A DNA stretch of 64,000 bases from Secundilactobacillus malefermentans DSM 5705 = KCTC 3548 (GTDB taxonomy: Bacteria; Bacillota; Bacilli; Lactobacillales; Lactobacillaceae), in contig NZ_AZGJ01000002.1 of the NCBI RefSeq assembly GCF_001436395.1, forward strand, positions 24,883 through 88,882, written 5' to 3'. The stretch's first letter is position 1; each line of letters starts with the position of its first letter. Below are positions 11,209 through 20,037 of this stretch, one piece after another. The translations under genes and the position numbers were made by a program. The notes below the pieces were generated by a model. That model saw only the letters and a program-made list of their open reading frames with translations, did no database searches and had not been told where the DNA came from.

Positions 11209-11237
11209 ATTATATCTTAGCCATCAAAGACATGCAA
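11209..11237 (-). promoter_or_regulatory. rpsO promoter
   Basis: TTGCAT (11232-11237) and TATAAT (11209-11214) with a 17-bp spacer on the minus strand, about 100 bp upstream of rpsO. Confidence 0.8.
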
Positions 11238-11298
11238 GATATTTTAACTTTTGACTTTACTATCAAGTAAAAAACCTTTACATTAAAAGGGAGAAGTG

Positions 11299-11327
11299 TT
11301 GCAATCGGTGATTCTATTCTGTATAAT
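11299..11327 (+). promoter_or_regulatory. rpsT promoter
   Basis: TTGCAA (11299-11304) and TATAAT (11322-11327) with a 17-bp spacer on the plus strand, 62 bp before the rpsT start. Confidence 0.8.
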
Positions 11328-11389
11328 TACATACGTTGAAAAAAATCGATAACCAGGCAACGGTTTTCTACTTGTTGGAGGTGAAATTA

Positions 11390-11653
11390 ATGCCAATTAT
11401 TAAATCTGCGATTGAACGTGCACGCACTAACGTTAAGGCTAACAAACGTAATGCGCCACAACTTAGCGTAATGAGAACGACTGTTAAGCAATTTGAAAAA
11501 GCAGTTACTGCTGGAAGCGACAACGTTACAGAATTGTACCGTGCTGCTTCAAGTGCTGTTGATCATGCTGCTTCAAAGGGCCTAATCAAAAAGAACAAGG
11601 CTTCACGTGATAAATCACGTATGGCTGCTCGACTTGCTAAAGTTGCTAAGTAA
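11390..11653 (+). CDS. rpsT: 30S ribosomal protein S20
   Basis: Primary 16S rRNA-binding protein of the small subunit. It has 87 residues, begins [12 protein letters not shown], is rich in Lys/Arg/Ala, and has the S20 features VKANKRNA and [21 protein letters not shown] 11390 is preceded by GGAGGTGAAATTA; the frame continues 18 codons upstream without a ribosome site. It diverges from rpsO and converges on holA, sharing a bidirectional terminator. Confidence 0.96.
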   Translation: MPIIKSAIERARTNVKANKRNAPQLSVMRTTVKQFEKAVTAGSDNVTELYRAASSAVDHAASKGLIKKNKASRDKSRMAARLAKVAK

Positions 11654-11655
11654 AT

Positions 11656-11690
11656 AAAAAAAGCTCTGATCAAATGATCAGAGCTTTTTT
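11656..11690. terminator. Bidirectional terminator between rpsT and holA
   Basis: A 12-bp perfect stem (11661-11672 with 11675-11686) has A-run and T-run flanks, so it works for both convergent genes. The holA stop codon touches its edge. Confidence 0.92.
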
Positions 11691-12724
11691 TATGCCGTCA
11701 TAACCTCATCTGTAAACTGTACCATAAATAATTCAAACAATGTTTCGGGATCCTGAGTTGTTGATTTTAATTTCTTTTCAACATCAATTAATCCAAGATA
11801 GGCTTTTTGCAATAATAAAACATTGAAATGCTTAACTGTTTGCAGTGATAGTTTGACTCTATATGGATGGACCTTTAACGTACTTGCTAACGTTCCCTGA
11901 CTATAGCCATGTCGCGTAAGTATCTGCACCTGTAACAATAATCGAAACTGGCTCACCAATATGGCATTTATTTGTAACGGTTCCACCTTTGAAAGTAATA
12001 GTTCCTGATATAGTCTGATTGCGCGTGCAGTATTTTGACTCAGCACTGCTCCTACCAAATCAAATACGTTCTGGTCTAGCGTTTTCGTAACGAGTCCCCT
12101 CACTGCATCATCATCAACTAACTTTGAGGAATGGCAATAAAGCTTTAATTTTGGCAATTCATTCATGATCAACGTTAAATCACCATTAGTTCTTTCGAGA
12201 AGTAACTGCTCTGCAGATGGCTTAATTTGAAAATTATCCTGTTCAAGTTCGTTCTTTATTATTCGTTTAATTTGTGGCTCTTTTAGATTGCTGATATCAA
12301 TTATTTCTGCAACAGATTTTAATTGCTTTGAAATTTTTTTGCGAGAATCAAGCTTATCATATGGTGCAAAGAAAACTAGGATAGTACTTGGCTCAGGATG
12401 CTGTAAGTAATCGAGTAGATCATCTAAGTTATGATTAACTTTGCTTCCTTTGTGAGTTGATCCCGTAAAGAAATATGGGTTATTAACAAAAACCAGTCTT
12501 TTCTCTCCAAAAAAAGGTGCTGATGAGGCATCCGAAATTGCCTGGGAAATGGAAGTCGTTTCCATGTCATAACTGGCAAAATTCATGGTAAGCTCGTCCG
12601 CTGGAATAAGGGTCTTTAAATTCTTTTTAATTTTTTGCTGTAAATAAGACTGATCACCAAGAACTAAAGCAACATTCTTAATTTTATTTGAATCAATTTG
12701 TTTTAAAAACTCATCAAAAGTCAT
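11690..12724 (-). CDS. holA: DNA polymerase III delta subunit
   Basis: Clamp-loader subunit that opens the beta sliding clamp at the replication fork. 344 residues, usual length, with the N-terminal degenerate AAA+ fold (ALVLGDQSYLQQKI) and a C-terminal helical domain. ATG 12724 overlaps the comEC stop by one base (TGATG), and its ribosome site AAGGAGGAACTG lies within the comEC end. It is therefore translated as the last gene of the comE operon, the order found in many Firmicutes. Confidence 0.92.
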   Translation of the reverse strand: MTFDEFLKQIDSNKIKNVALVLGDQSYLQQKIKKNLKTLIPADELTMNFASYDMETTSISQAISDASSAPFFGEKRLVFVNNPYFFTGSTHKGSKVNHNLDDLLDYLQHPEPSTILVFFAPYDKLDSRKKISKQLKSVAEIIDISNLKEPQIKRIIKNELEQDNFQIKPSAEQLLLERTNGDLTLIMNELPKLKLYCHSSKLVDDDAVRGLVTKTLDQNVFDLVGAVLSQNTARAIRLYQELLLSKVEPLQINAILVSQFRLLLQVQILTRHGYSQGTLASTLKVHPYRVKLSLQTVKHFNVLLLQKAYLGLIDVEKKLKSTTQDPETLFELFMVQFTDEVMTA

Positions 12725-14949
12725 CAGTTCCTCCTTAAAAAGGTATGCCATTTTCCAATATGGTTTCCTTCAAATACATATGAAATCATACCATCTGTTT
12801 GTGTATTAAAATATGGGATCCCCTGTTTTTTTAACGTTTGTAGTGTTTCTTCATTAGGATGTCCGTACCGATTTTCTCTCCCAGCAGATATTATTCCTAA
12901 TTTTGGCGATATTTGCTTGAGTACCTTTGGATCTGAGGCTGTCTTACTACCATGATGGCCTAATTTTAAAACATCCACCTTAAGTGTCGGGTATTGCTCA
13001 ATAATATCTCTCTCCCCTTGCCTATCCAAATCACCCGTAAACAGCCACCGCTTTTTTCCTAGCCAGCAGGTCAAAGCCATGGAATCACCATTTTCGCCAA
13101 TTCCAGAGTGAAACGGATGCAATACTTCAAAGGGAGATTTGTTGGGAATACTACCGGCGCGTAAAGGTTTAATATTGCTTAAGGAAATGAAATTTTTAAC
13201 TTTATTAATAAAGGCCGGATTTTTCTGCATACCCAGTGGAACATACAAGTTATCAACGTTCAAGTTAGCCAATACAACTGGCGCATCCCCAGTATGATCC
13301 GCGTCTTTATGACTTAAATATAACCCATTTAAATGTGAAATTCCTTTACTTTTTAAATAATTAATCGTAATTGTTTCTGCTCGACTTCTCGCTTTTGTGG
13401 TTTCCTTAAACTTCGAATTTCCGAAAGCCAGTCGTCCACCCGTATCAATCATTGAGACGCTGCGGTTAAACGGTTCCCTCACTAAAAAGCAATCACCCTG
13501 TCCAATATCAAAGTAGGTAACCTCTCCATGGATTGGTAAATGAATCATCCCAAACATTCCTAGATATACAACTAATATTGTGCTCAATAAACCTAAACTT
13601 TTTTCCTTTTGACCAATCAAAATTAGCGTCGCAATAAAAACAAAAGCCAGTCCTCCAAGTGCAGGCTTACCAAAAGTAATGAGGCCTGGAAGTTTTGCAA
13701 CATTATTTAAACCTGCGTTAAATATTCCAATTAGCAAATTGGCAATTTGTCCAATGAACGTAAACTTTAAGCCCAATATACCGCCCATAAATGTTAATGG
13801 AAAAATGAAGGCACTAAAGAACGGTAAAATTAGTAGATTGGCTAGTAAGGACAAAACATGCCATTCAAAAATATGGAACAAAATGAAGGGTAAGCTTATC
13901 AGGTTCATTAAAAATGTTTGTACCCAGAATTTTTCATGGCTAACAAACATTAAACAAAAAGCTAGCCCAAAACTCAACTGATTTCCCATTTGCATGATTA
14001 GTGCAGGTTGAATAGCCGTACAAATCATCAATGTCACACCAAAATTGTCCATTGGTAAAATTTGTTTCCCAAATTTTAAGAATAATAATCTCATCTCCGC
14101 CATTATTATTGCTCTTAAAAGGCCAGTTGCGCCACCCGTAAATATGAAATATAGGGGTAAAGCAACGATTAAAAGCCACTGAATCAAGTTTTTTGAGCGA
14201 CGGAATAGTGTTAGCAGTCTCTCAATCAGCATTAGAAAAATGGATACGTGTAAACCTGAGATGCTAAATAAATGAATGAGTCCCAATTGTTTAACACCAG
14301 TTAATTGCTGATAAAAGTCCTGAGTTCTGGCACCCAAAATCAGACCTTGAAAATATAGTTTTAATTCTTTAGGTAGCCTTTGAGATTGAGAAACAGCTAA
14401 ACATCGCCAAATGTGGCACTGATTAATCACGCTTTGAATAATGTTTGTTGCTTTTGCAGATTGAATATTAAGAATCTGATTAATTTTGATCGTATTTAAA
14501 ATACCATTTTGTTCATCATATTTTCGCCGATCAAATTCATTTACGTTTGTCGCTTGAACGGGCAGCGCCACATCACCCTTTACAGAAAACAGAATAGGCA
14601 CTTTAATTCTTTTATAGCGCCTTATTTCACTTGGTGAGTTACTAAAATATATTGCTGAAATTTTGGTGCCATTACTAAGTCTGCCCATCAACCTAAGTTG
14701 ATTCCCAACCACCGTTACGTTATCTGGTTGAACGAACAAGCTTACCCGAACATTTTCAACGGGCGTAATTTGGGATTGATTCTGCCGGATATTAAAACAA
14801 AAGAAGTACCCTGAGAAAATCAAAAATCCAATCACACAACTGATTAAAATTTTAATGTTTTTGAGATAAATAATCCTAATTAGCCAGTATATTAGTACAC
14901 ATAAGCCTAAAACCTTATTTCCATAGCAAAAAATTGCCAAACCACTCAC
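12724..14949 (-). CDS. comEC: ComEC/Rec2 DNA-uptake channel
   Basis: Polytopic membrane protein that carries single-stranded DNA across the membrane during transformation. It has N-terminal hydrophobic segments and a soluble DUF4131-like part, then the competence domain with many helices (LFSISGLHVSIFLML around 230). A C-terminal metallo-beta-lactamase domain carries LSHKDADHTGD, TGDLDRQGE and LGHHGSK, presumed to degrade the non-transported strand. The GTG at 14949 is the first standard start, but it lacks a ribosome site. Upstream in-frame sequence (RGYWIFPAIN) looks coding, so the real start may be a non-standard codon near 14982. About 741 aa, intact. Confidence 0.93.
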   Translation of the reverse strand: MSGLAIFCYGNKVLGLCVLIYWLIRIIYLKNIKILISCVIGFLIFSGYFFCFNIRQNQSQITPVENVRVSLFVQPDNVTVVGNQLRLMGRLSNGTKISAIYFSNSPSEIRRYKRIKVPILFSVKGDVALPVQATNVNEFDRRKYDEQNGILNTIKINQILNIQSAKATNIIQSVINQCHIWRCLAVSQSQRLPKELKLYFQGLILGARTQDFYQQLTGVKQLGLIHLFSISGLHVSIFLMLIERLLTLFRRSKNLIQWLLIVALPLYFIFTGGATGLLRAIIMAEMRLLFLKFGKQILPMDNFGVTLMICTAIQPALIMQMGNQLSFGLAFCLMFVSHEKFWVQTFLMNLISLPFILFHIFEWHVLSLLANLLILPFFSAFIFPLTFMGGILGLKFTFIGQIANLLIGIFNAGLNNVAKLPGLITFGKPALGGLAFVFIATLILIGQKEKSLGLLSTILVVYLGMFGMIHLPIHGEVTYFDIGQGDCFLVREPFNRSVSMIDTGGRLAFGNSKFKETTKARSRAETITINYLKSKGISHLNGLYLSHKDADHTGDAPVVLANLNVDNLYVPLGMQKNPAFINKVKNFISLSNIKPLRAGSIPNKSPFEVLHPFHSGIGENGDSMALTCWLGKKRWLFTGDLDRQGERDIIEQYPTLKVDVLKLGHHGSKTASDPKVLKQISPKLGIISAGRENRYGHPNEETLQTLKKQGIPYFNTQTDGMISYVFEGNHIGKWHTFLRRN

Positions 14950-14987
14950 ATTAATTGCCGGAAATATCCAATAACCACGTTCAATAA

Positions 14988-15467
14988 TTAATCAGTTAGA
15001 TAAGTTTCCAATGATGCTTCATCAAGAATATCGGAAGTAAGCGATACTTTTTCTAGTGCAACGTTTTTAAGCTTAATCAGTTTTTCAGCATACGGATCAT
15101 TATGATAATTTCTTAGATAGTAAATTTTAACAATCCCCGCCTGTAACAGCATTTTAGTACATTGTAAGCATGGAAAATCAGTGACATATATTTCTGCCCC
15201 ATCAGTCGATTCACCAAACTTAGCACACTGCAAAATAGCATTCATTTCTGCGTGAATGGTTCTCATGCAGTGGCCATCTACCAAGTAACAACCCTCATCA
15301 ATACAGTGTGTATCTCCTGCAACTGAGCCATTATACCCGCCTGCAATAATTCGTCGATCCCTGACTAAGGTTGCACCAACAGAAAGACGATTGCACGTAC
15401 TTCTTGAAGCCAATAGGACCGCTTGTATCATAAAATATTGGTTCCAAGGGATTCTTTTTTTATCCAA
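14988..15467 (-). CDS. comEB: ComE operon protein 2, dCMP deaminase family
   Basis: Zinc-dependent cytidine/deoxycytidylate deaminase fold: HAEMNAIL (zinc His and catalytic Glu) and PCLQCTK (two zinc Cys). It probably converts dCMP to dUMP; its role in competence is dispensable in Bacillus. 159 residues. The start is TTG 15467 with AAAAGGAG 13 bp upstream; an earlier start is not supported. It lies between comEA and comEC. Confidence 0.93.
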   Translation of the reverse strand: MDKKRIPWNQYFMIQAVLLASRSTCNRLSVGATLVRDRRIIAGGYNGSVAGDTHCIDEGCYLVDGHCMRTIHAEMNAILQCAKFGESTDGAEIYVTDFPCLQCTKMLLQAGIVKIYYLRNYHNDPYAEKLIKLKNVALEKVSLTSDILDEASLETYLTD

Positions 15468-15535
15468 GATTAAAGATCTCCTTTTAAAAGTTTTCCCTCC
15501 TAGTATAGCAAATTTCTAACCTTAAAATCTTACAA

Positions 15536-16261
15536 TTATACAGTCGCGGTTTCTGAAATTTTTTCAACTGTTTTATCACCAAACCCGCTAATTTTTGTCA
15601 AATCGTTGACGCTCTTAAACTCTCCGTGTGCTTCGCGATATTGAATAATATCTTCTGCTTTTTTCTCTCCAATTCCCGAAAGCTCCTGTAATTGCGATGC
15701 ATCAGCCTGATTTAAATTAACCTTAGCCCCTCCAGCATCCGGGGAGCCATTAGAAGAATTCGGAGTCTCGCTGGGATTACTACTTGAACTCTCAACTGGT
15801 GTTCCCGTCATTGCGCCCGGTTCACCTTTAACCTCCCCCTTCACTGGAACGTATACTACTTGCTGATCCGTCAAGGATTGTGCCAAATTTATGTGCTTTT
15901 GATCGGCAGACCTATTAAAGCCACCAGCCAAATCAATTGCATCGTTCACCCGCATATTAGCCGTCACTTGGTAGACACCTGGATTTTTGACTGCGCCTTT
16001 AACATCAATGTAGATTTGTTTATGTCCGTCTGAACTGGCTGTTTGTTGAAAACCACTAGACTGGGTTGATGCTGATGACCCACTAACTTTTCTAGGACTT
16101 ACCATGGAATTGCCAGTTTGTGTGCCATTCAAAGTTGGGCTATCTGTCCCCCCTTTTTGATTGAGCATGAAGAAACTAATAGCTACTAAAATAAGGACTG
16201 CAATAATTCCGCCAATTATTTGAATCCGATATTCTTGATATAATTCCTTTACCTTATCCAA
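15536..16261 (-). CDS. comEA: ComEA competence DNA receptor
   Basis: Membrane-anchored double-stranded DNA-binding protein of the transformation machinery. One N-terminal transmembrane helix (about 15-33) is followed by a Ser/Thr-rich linker and an SLBB domain (IYIDVKGAVKNPGVYQV). A second low-complexity Ser/Pro/Gly linker leads to a C-terminal helix-hairpin-helix pair (LSGIGEKKAEDIIQYR, ISGFGDKTVEKI). TTG 16261 follows GGAGGTGGCAAG. First gene of the comEA-comEB-comEC-holA operon; all reading frames are intact, so the uptake apparatus encoded here looks functional. Confidence 0.95.
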   Translation of the reverse strand: MDKVKELYQEYRIQIIGGIIAVLILVAISFFMLNQKGGTDSPTLNGTQTGNSMVSPRKVSGSSASTQSSGFQQTASSDGHKQIYIDVKGAVKNPGVYQVTANMRVNDAIDLAGGFNRSADQKHINLAQSLTDQQVVYVPVKGEVKGEPGAMTGTPVESSSSNPSETPNSSNGSPDAGGAKVNLNQADASQLQELSGIGEKKAEDIIQYREAHGEFKSVNDLTKISGFGDKTVEKISETATV

Positions 16262-16302
16262 CTTGCCACCTCCTTCACTGTTAAGTACGAAAAATAGTCG
16301 AA

Positions 16303-16338
16303 AAAAAATCAGTTAGATTATTCTCTAACTGATTTTTT
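16303..16338 (-). terminator. Terminator after the Lon-like protease gene
   Basis: A 13-bp stem (16305-16317 with 16324-16336) is followed by a T-run on the minus strand. It ends the ftsW-to-ylbL unit before comEA. Confidence 0.88.
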
Positions 16339-17380
16339 ATTTTTCTAAATAATCTAATGCATCCTTAAAGGTTTGTACTGGTACTACTTTCATCCCCGGC
16401 GCATATTTTTTAGCAGTCTTTTTTGCCTGTTCATAGTTAGTTAAATGATTTGGCTCATATTTGAGCACTTCTTTGCTTGGCTTTAAGTAAGGGGCGAAAA
16501 ATATCTTTGCTCCTGCTTTATGTGCGGCAATAATTTTCTTATCAATTCCGCCAATTTCGCCAACTGAACCATCAGGATTAATCGTTCCAGTACCCGCTAT
16601 TTTTTGTCCATGCCTAATGTTTTTCCCAGTTAACTGGCTGTATATTTGTAGGCTAAACATTAATCCACCTGAAGGCCCACCAATATCCCCAGGGTTAACC
16701 TTTATCGGAATTTTAGTATGAACTTTTATATTATCAGTGAGCGTAATTCCAATTCCAGGAGTTCCCTTTGCAATATCAATTAACTTACCGGTTGCTTGCT
16801 GCGAGTGGCCATTGTGTGTAAAAGAAATTGTCATTTTCTGATTTACTTTTTGTTTCCGAATGTACTTCTGAAAGCCATATGCACTTGAGAAATGTTGTTT
16901 ATTTACTCTGGTTACAGTGTCTCCCACGCTTAATTTTGAACGAAAATTAGAATTTTTACTAATATTTAAAACGTAAATTCCAAGATATTTTCTGGAAACT
17001 TGTTTGTTTGCCGCCTTATATGCGGTTGCAATTGCCTGATTGATGGCACTTTGCATGTAAAAATTTTGAACTTTCTCATAGGTTTTACCAGTTTGCCCAC
17101 CGGTAACTGCCTCTTCGCTTTCAATTGAATAGTAATCAGGTTTAAGCTTTGCGAGTGCCATCGTAATCGGGCGGGCTTTTGAGATTCTGACATATGTAAT
17201 CATAAAGGAACCTTTATTCTTGTCAGGATGCTTAGAAATCTTTACAAATGAACTCAAATCATCCGCTGATCCAGGTGCCTCGATATACTTAGACATTGGC
17301 CAAAATAAAGCGATTACGAGCGCTAATAAAAAAACCGAGACGAGGATCGTCCGATTTATAAAATGTTTATTATTTTTCAT
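16337..17380 (-). CDS. ylbL: Lon-like serine protease with PDZ domain (YlbL/SepM type)
   Basis: Membrane-anchored protease facing outside. One N-terminal transmembrane helix (about 8-28), a PDZ domain in the middle (LSVGDTVTRVNKQHF) and a C-terminal Lon-type domain with catalytic Ser in GGPSGGLMF and Lys in GGIDKKI. Relatives process competence pheromone in streptococci (SepM) or act in the DNA-damage response (YlbL). ATG 17380 (MKNNKHFINRT) overlaps the coaD stop by 11 bp, with GGTGAG upstream; 347 aa. Confidence 0.92.
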   Translation of the reverse strand: MKNNKHFINRTILVSVFLLALVIALFWPMSKYIEAPGSADDLSSFVKISKHPDKNKGSFMITYVRISKARPITMALAKLKPDYYSIESEEAVTGGQTGKTYEKVQNFYMQSAINQAIATAYKAANKQVSRKYLGIYVLNISKNSNFRSKLSVGDTVTRVNKQHFSSAYGFQKYIRKQKVNQKMTISFTHNGHSQQATGKLIDIAKGTPGIGITLTDNIKVHTKIPIKVNPGDIGGPSGGLMFSLQIYSQLTGKNIRHGQKIAGTGTINPDGSVGEIGGIDKKIIAAHKAGAKIFFAPYLKPSKEVLKYEPNHLTNYEQAKKTAKKYAPGMKVVPVQTFKDALDYLEK

Positions 17381-17855
17381 TTGGCTCACCAGCTTCGAGG
17401 GCACTTGCAACAATTGGTGGCACTAGATCACTTAAATTCCCGTTGAAATGGGCAACTTCCTTCAACAAACTAGAAGCAACAAAATCATACTTAGAATCAG
17501 CCACCATAAATAGTGTCTCCACGTTACTATCTAAATATTGATTCATTCCAGCAATCTTTTTTTCAAACTCAAAATCAGTATTATCTCGAATTCCTCGAAT
17601 AATAATTTTGGCGTTGATGGATTTCAAAAAGGTGACCGTAAGACCCGTTTCAATTCTTGCAGTGACATTTGGTAGCCCTTTTGTACTGTCTTTAATAAAA
17701 GAAAGCCGTTGCTCACTTGAAAAAAGTGATTTTTTTGAAGTGTTAGTACCAACTACTACCACTACCTCATCAAAAATTTGGCTCGCTCTTTTAATGATAT
17801 TTAAGTGTCCGTTTGTAATGGGATCAAAGCTTCCTGGATACACTGCTATTGTCAT
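17370..17855 (-). CDS. coaD: Pantetheine-phosphate adenylyltransferase
   Basis: Transfers AMP from ATP to 4'-phosphopantetheine, the fourth step of coenzyme A synthesis. 161 residues with the nucleotidyltransferase motif YPGSFDPITNGHLNII at the N-terminus and the IIRGIRDNTDFEFE segment near residue 90. The start overlaps the rsmD stop by 4 bp (ATGA) and the end overlaps ylbL, so it is tightly embedded in the operon. Confidence 0.97.
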   Translation of the reverse strand: MTIAVYPGSFDPITNGHLNIIKRASQIFDEVVVVVGTNTSKKSLFSSEQRLSFIKDSTKGLPNVTARIETGLTVTFLKSINAKIIIRGIRDNTDFEFEKKIAGMNQYLDSNVETLFMVADSKYDFVASSLLKEVAHFNGNLSDLVPPIVASALEAGEPNEK

Positions 17856-18415
17856 CCGTGTTCCTCCTCGCCAAATCGATAAATATTAATTTCCGTAATT
17901 CCATAATCTTTTTTTTCAACCAACCGGAAGCCTTCTTGTTGTCCAAGCTTGGCATCTTGATCAGTTTCACAAGCAATAATAGCGTCATCACTAAGTAAGT
18001 CTAACTTTTTAAGGCTTGCCATTTGGTCGCTTATTTTTTGTTCTTTATAAGGCGGGTCAAAGAAAACAAGCGAAAATTTTATGTTTTGCTTAGAGAATTG
18101 CTTCAATGCTAAATTAGCATCTCGCTTTAAAATTGAAAATTGATTAGGAGATTTCGTGACTTCAATATTTTGCTTAATTGTTTTAATGGCTAGGCCCTGA
18201 CGATCCACTAAATAGGCCATGTCAATTCCTCTAGAGACCGCCTCAATACTTAACCCACCGGAACCCGCAAATAGGTCCAAACTGTTACCACCCTCAAAAT
18301 AAGGGCCAATAATGTTAAATAATGATTCTTTTATCTTATCGGTTGTTGGCCGAGTTTTCGTTCCTGGCACTGCTTTTAATCGACGACCACCAAATTGACC
18401 TGCAACTACACGCAT
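17852..18415 (-). CDS. rsmD: 16S rRNA (guanine-966-N2)-methyltransferase
   Basis: SAM-dependent methyltransferase acting on G966 of 16S rRNA. RVVAGQFGGRRLKAVPG begins the protein, followed by LDLFAGSGGLSIEA (SAM site) and the catalytic FFDPPYKE. 187 residues. The start overlaps the ylbG stop by one base (TAATG) and the stop overlaps coaD by 4 bp; the rsmD-coaD pair is widely conserved. Confidence 0.95.
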   Translation of the reverse strand: MRVVAGQFGGRRLKAVPGTKTRPTTDKIKESLFNIIGPYFEGGNSLDLFAGSGGLSIEAVSRGIDMAYLVDRQGLAIKTIKQNIEVTKSPNQFSILKRDANLALKQFSKQNIKFSLVFFDPPYKEQKISDQMASLKKLDLLSDDAIIACETDQDAKLGQQEGFRLVEKKDYGITEINIYRFGEEEHG

Positions 18416-18708
18416 TAATCTTCCTCCGTTAAACTATTATCAACAGCTTTAAGCGGATCATTCCGATCTTGTTTCCTAAACCAAGTATCCAATTCTGCTC
18501 GTGGAGATTCGACCAGTCGTTTCACAAAATGGAGTTGTTCTAATTGCTTTTTTGTTTCTGCAATTTTTTCTTGGTGCACAAAAATGACAGCATACCTCAT
18601 TCGTTTTGAAATATACGTAATTTCTCCAAATCGCTTTAACTGGCGCATTTGCTTAAGATTATACGTATAAACAATCAGTTCTTCTCTTTGTTCAACTTTA
18701 AAATCCAT
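18415..18708 (-). CDS. ylbG: YlbG family protein (DUF2129)
   Basis: 97-residue cytoplasmic protein of a small Firmicutes family with unknown biochemical role. It has a mixed alpha/beta core (ELIVYTYNLKQMRQLKRFGEITYISKRMRYAVIFV) and an acidic tail. It lies 11 bp beyond ftsW and just before rsmD, the conserved arrangement. Confidence 0.85.
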   Translation of the reverse strand: MDFKVEQREELIVYTYNLKQMRQLKRFGEITYISKRMRYAVIFVHQEKIAETKKQLEQLHFVKRLVESPRAELDTWFRKQDRNDPLKAVDNSLTEED

Positions 18709-18719
18709 AAAATCACCTT

Positions 18720-19877
18720 TTATTCTCGATTATATTTTTCTTTCGCACTAATATTCAAGAGTGTCCCAATTGCAACACTTGCTGTAATCATACTAGAGCC
18801 CCCATAACTCACAAATGGAAAGGTTACTCCAGTAATTGGTAACATTCCCAATACCCCACCTAAATTGAAAAACGTTTGGACGGAAAGATAAGTAGCAATG
18901 CCATAGCAAAGAAGTGAGTAAAAATTGTTTTTGCTACGAATTCCAATTAAAACCGCTCTTCCAATAATAACCATCAGTAATAAAATAAGTGCAAGACAGA
19001 ATAACAGACCTAATTCTTCCGCAGTTATTGCGATAATAAAATCAGTGTTGGGTTCAGGCAGGTAGCCAGTTTTTTGAATTGAGCGGCCAAGGCCGACACC
19101 AAACAATCCACCATTGCTCAAAGCATAATATGAATTGACTAATTGTTGCCCGACTGTCTGAGCATGCGCAAATGGATTTTCAAACGCAATAATCCGTTGT
19201 AACTTGTATGACTTAACAATTCCACTATTTGCCAGTATTCCGGCTAAAGGAAGTAAGATGAAATAAACCGCAATAAGTGACCCTATTAGCCAACTAGCAC
19301 TCTTTTTTATTCCCATGCCACTGGCCAACCAAATAACGGCTATTGCAGCAAAGTTAATCACCGCACCACCCAAATCAGGTTGAAGTAAAATCAGCAAAAT
19401 TTGTAGCATGCTTAAAATCATTGGCGCCTTTAACTCATCCCACCAATTTTTTACTGATAAATGCATTTCTGATTGTCTACGGGCATTAGCCACGTAGTAC
19501 GCATTTAAGAAAATTAAGAAATACTTGGAAAACTCAGCTGGTTGAATACTAAACGAGCCAAAAGAAATCCATCCCGCCGCACCGTTAACTGTTTTTCCAA
19601 AGAATAAGAGCCCTAACAGAACGACCATAAAAACAACCCAAATGCTGAATAGCGTTTTGGCTTTTCTGAATCTCTCAAGATTTAATCGATAAACGACATA
19701 TGCTAGTCCAAGTCCGATAATCACAAATGTCGATTGTCGCTTTAAATAACCCAGTGGTGTTCCACCACTTTGTACTGCAATGTTTGAACTTGAAGAATAT
19801 ACCATCACTATTCCGATAGCACACAAGATAATAAATGGCACAAAAATAAAATAGTCTAAATATTTAAGTTTTTTCAT
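18720..19877 (-). CDS. ftsW: FtsW/RodA-type peptidoglycan glycosyltransferase
   Basis: SEDS-family polytopic membrane protein that polymerises lipid II. About ten hydrophobic segments are visible, with the family signatures GAAGWISFGSFSIQPAEFSKY and, near the C-terminus, GVTFPFVSYGGSSMI. 385 residues. FtsW is favoured over RodA by the ylbG-rsmD-coaD neighbourhood, but the sequence does not exclude RodA. First gene of its unit; an extended -10 promoter lies at 19936-19944. Confidence 0.88.
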   Translation of the reverse strand: MKKLKYLDYFIFVPFIILCAIGIVMVYSSSSNIAVQSGGTPLGYLKRQSTFVIIGLGLAYVVYRLNLERFRKAKTLFSIWVVFMVVLLGLLFFGKTVNGAAGWISFGSFSIQPAEFSKYFLIFLNAYYVANARRQSEMHLSVKNWWDELKAPMILSMLQILLILLQPDLGGAVINFAAIAVIWLASGMGIKKSASWLIGSLIAVYFILLPLAGILANSGIVKSYKLQRIIAFENPFAHAQTVGQQLVNSYYALSNGGLFGVGLGRSIQKTGYLPEPNTDFIIAITAEELGLLFCLALILLLMVIIGRAVLIGIRSKNNFYSLLCYGIATYLSVQTFFNLGGVLGMLPITGVTFPFVSYGGSSMITASVAIGTLLNISAKEKYNRE

Positions 19878-19935
19878 ACGTACTCACTCATCCACAACAT
19901 TATGAGGCTTGCCCCTACTGTAATTAATTGACATT

Positions 19936-19944
19936 ATTATATCA
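19936..19944 (-). promoter_or_regulatory. ftsW promoter, extended -10
   Basis: TGATATAAT on the minus strand, about 60 bp upstream of ftsW. The TGn extension can substitute for the missing -35. Confidence 0.6.
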
Positions 19945-20001
19945 TAATCACACTGCATATTTTCTTTTTTTAAAATTCAAGAGACAATCTTAGAACAAAT
20001 T

Positions 20002-20034
20002 AAAAAGCCGCTGAAAAAATTCAGCGGCTTTTAT
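20002..20034 (-). terminator. Terminator after typA
   Basis: A GC-rich stem (AAAAGCCGCTGAA with TTCAGCGGCTTTT) is followed by T residues on the minus strand, just beyond the typA stop. Confidence 0.92.
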
Positions 20035-20037
20035 AGC

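Noticed and set aside
13940..14179. Minus-strand open frame inside comEC in another frame
   Set aside because: Fully covered by the intact comEC frame with clear membrane and competence-domain sequence; no independent signal.
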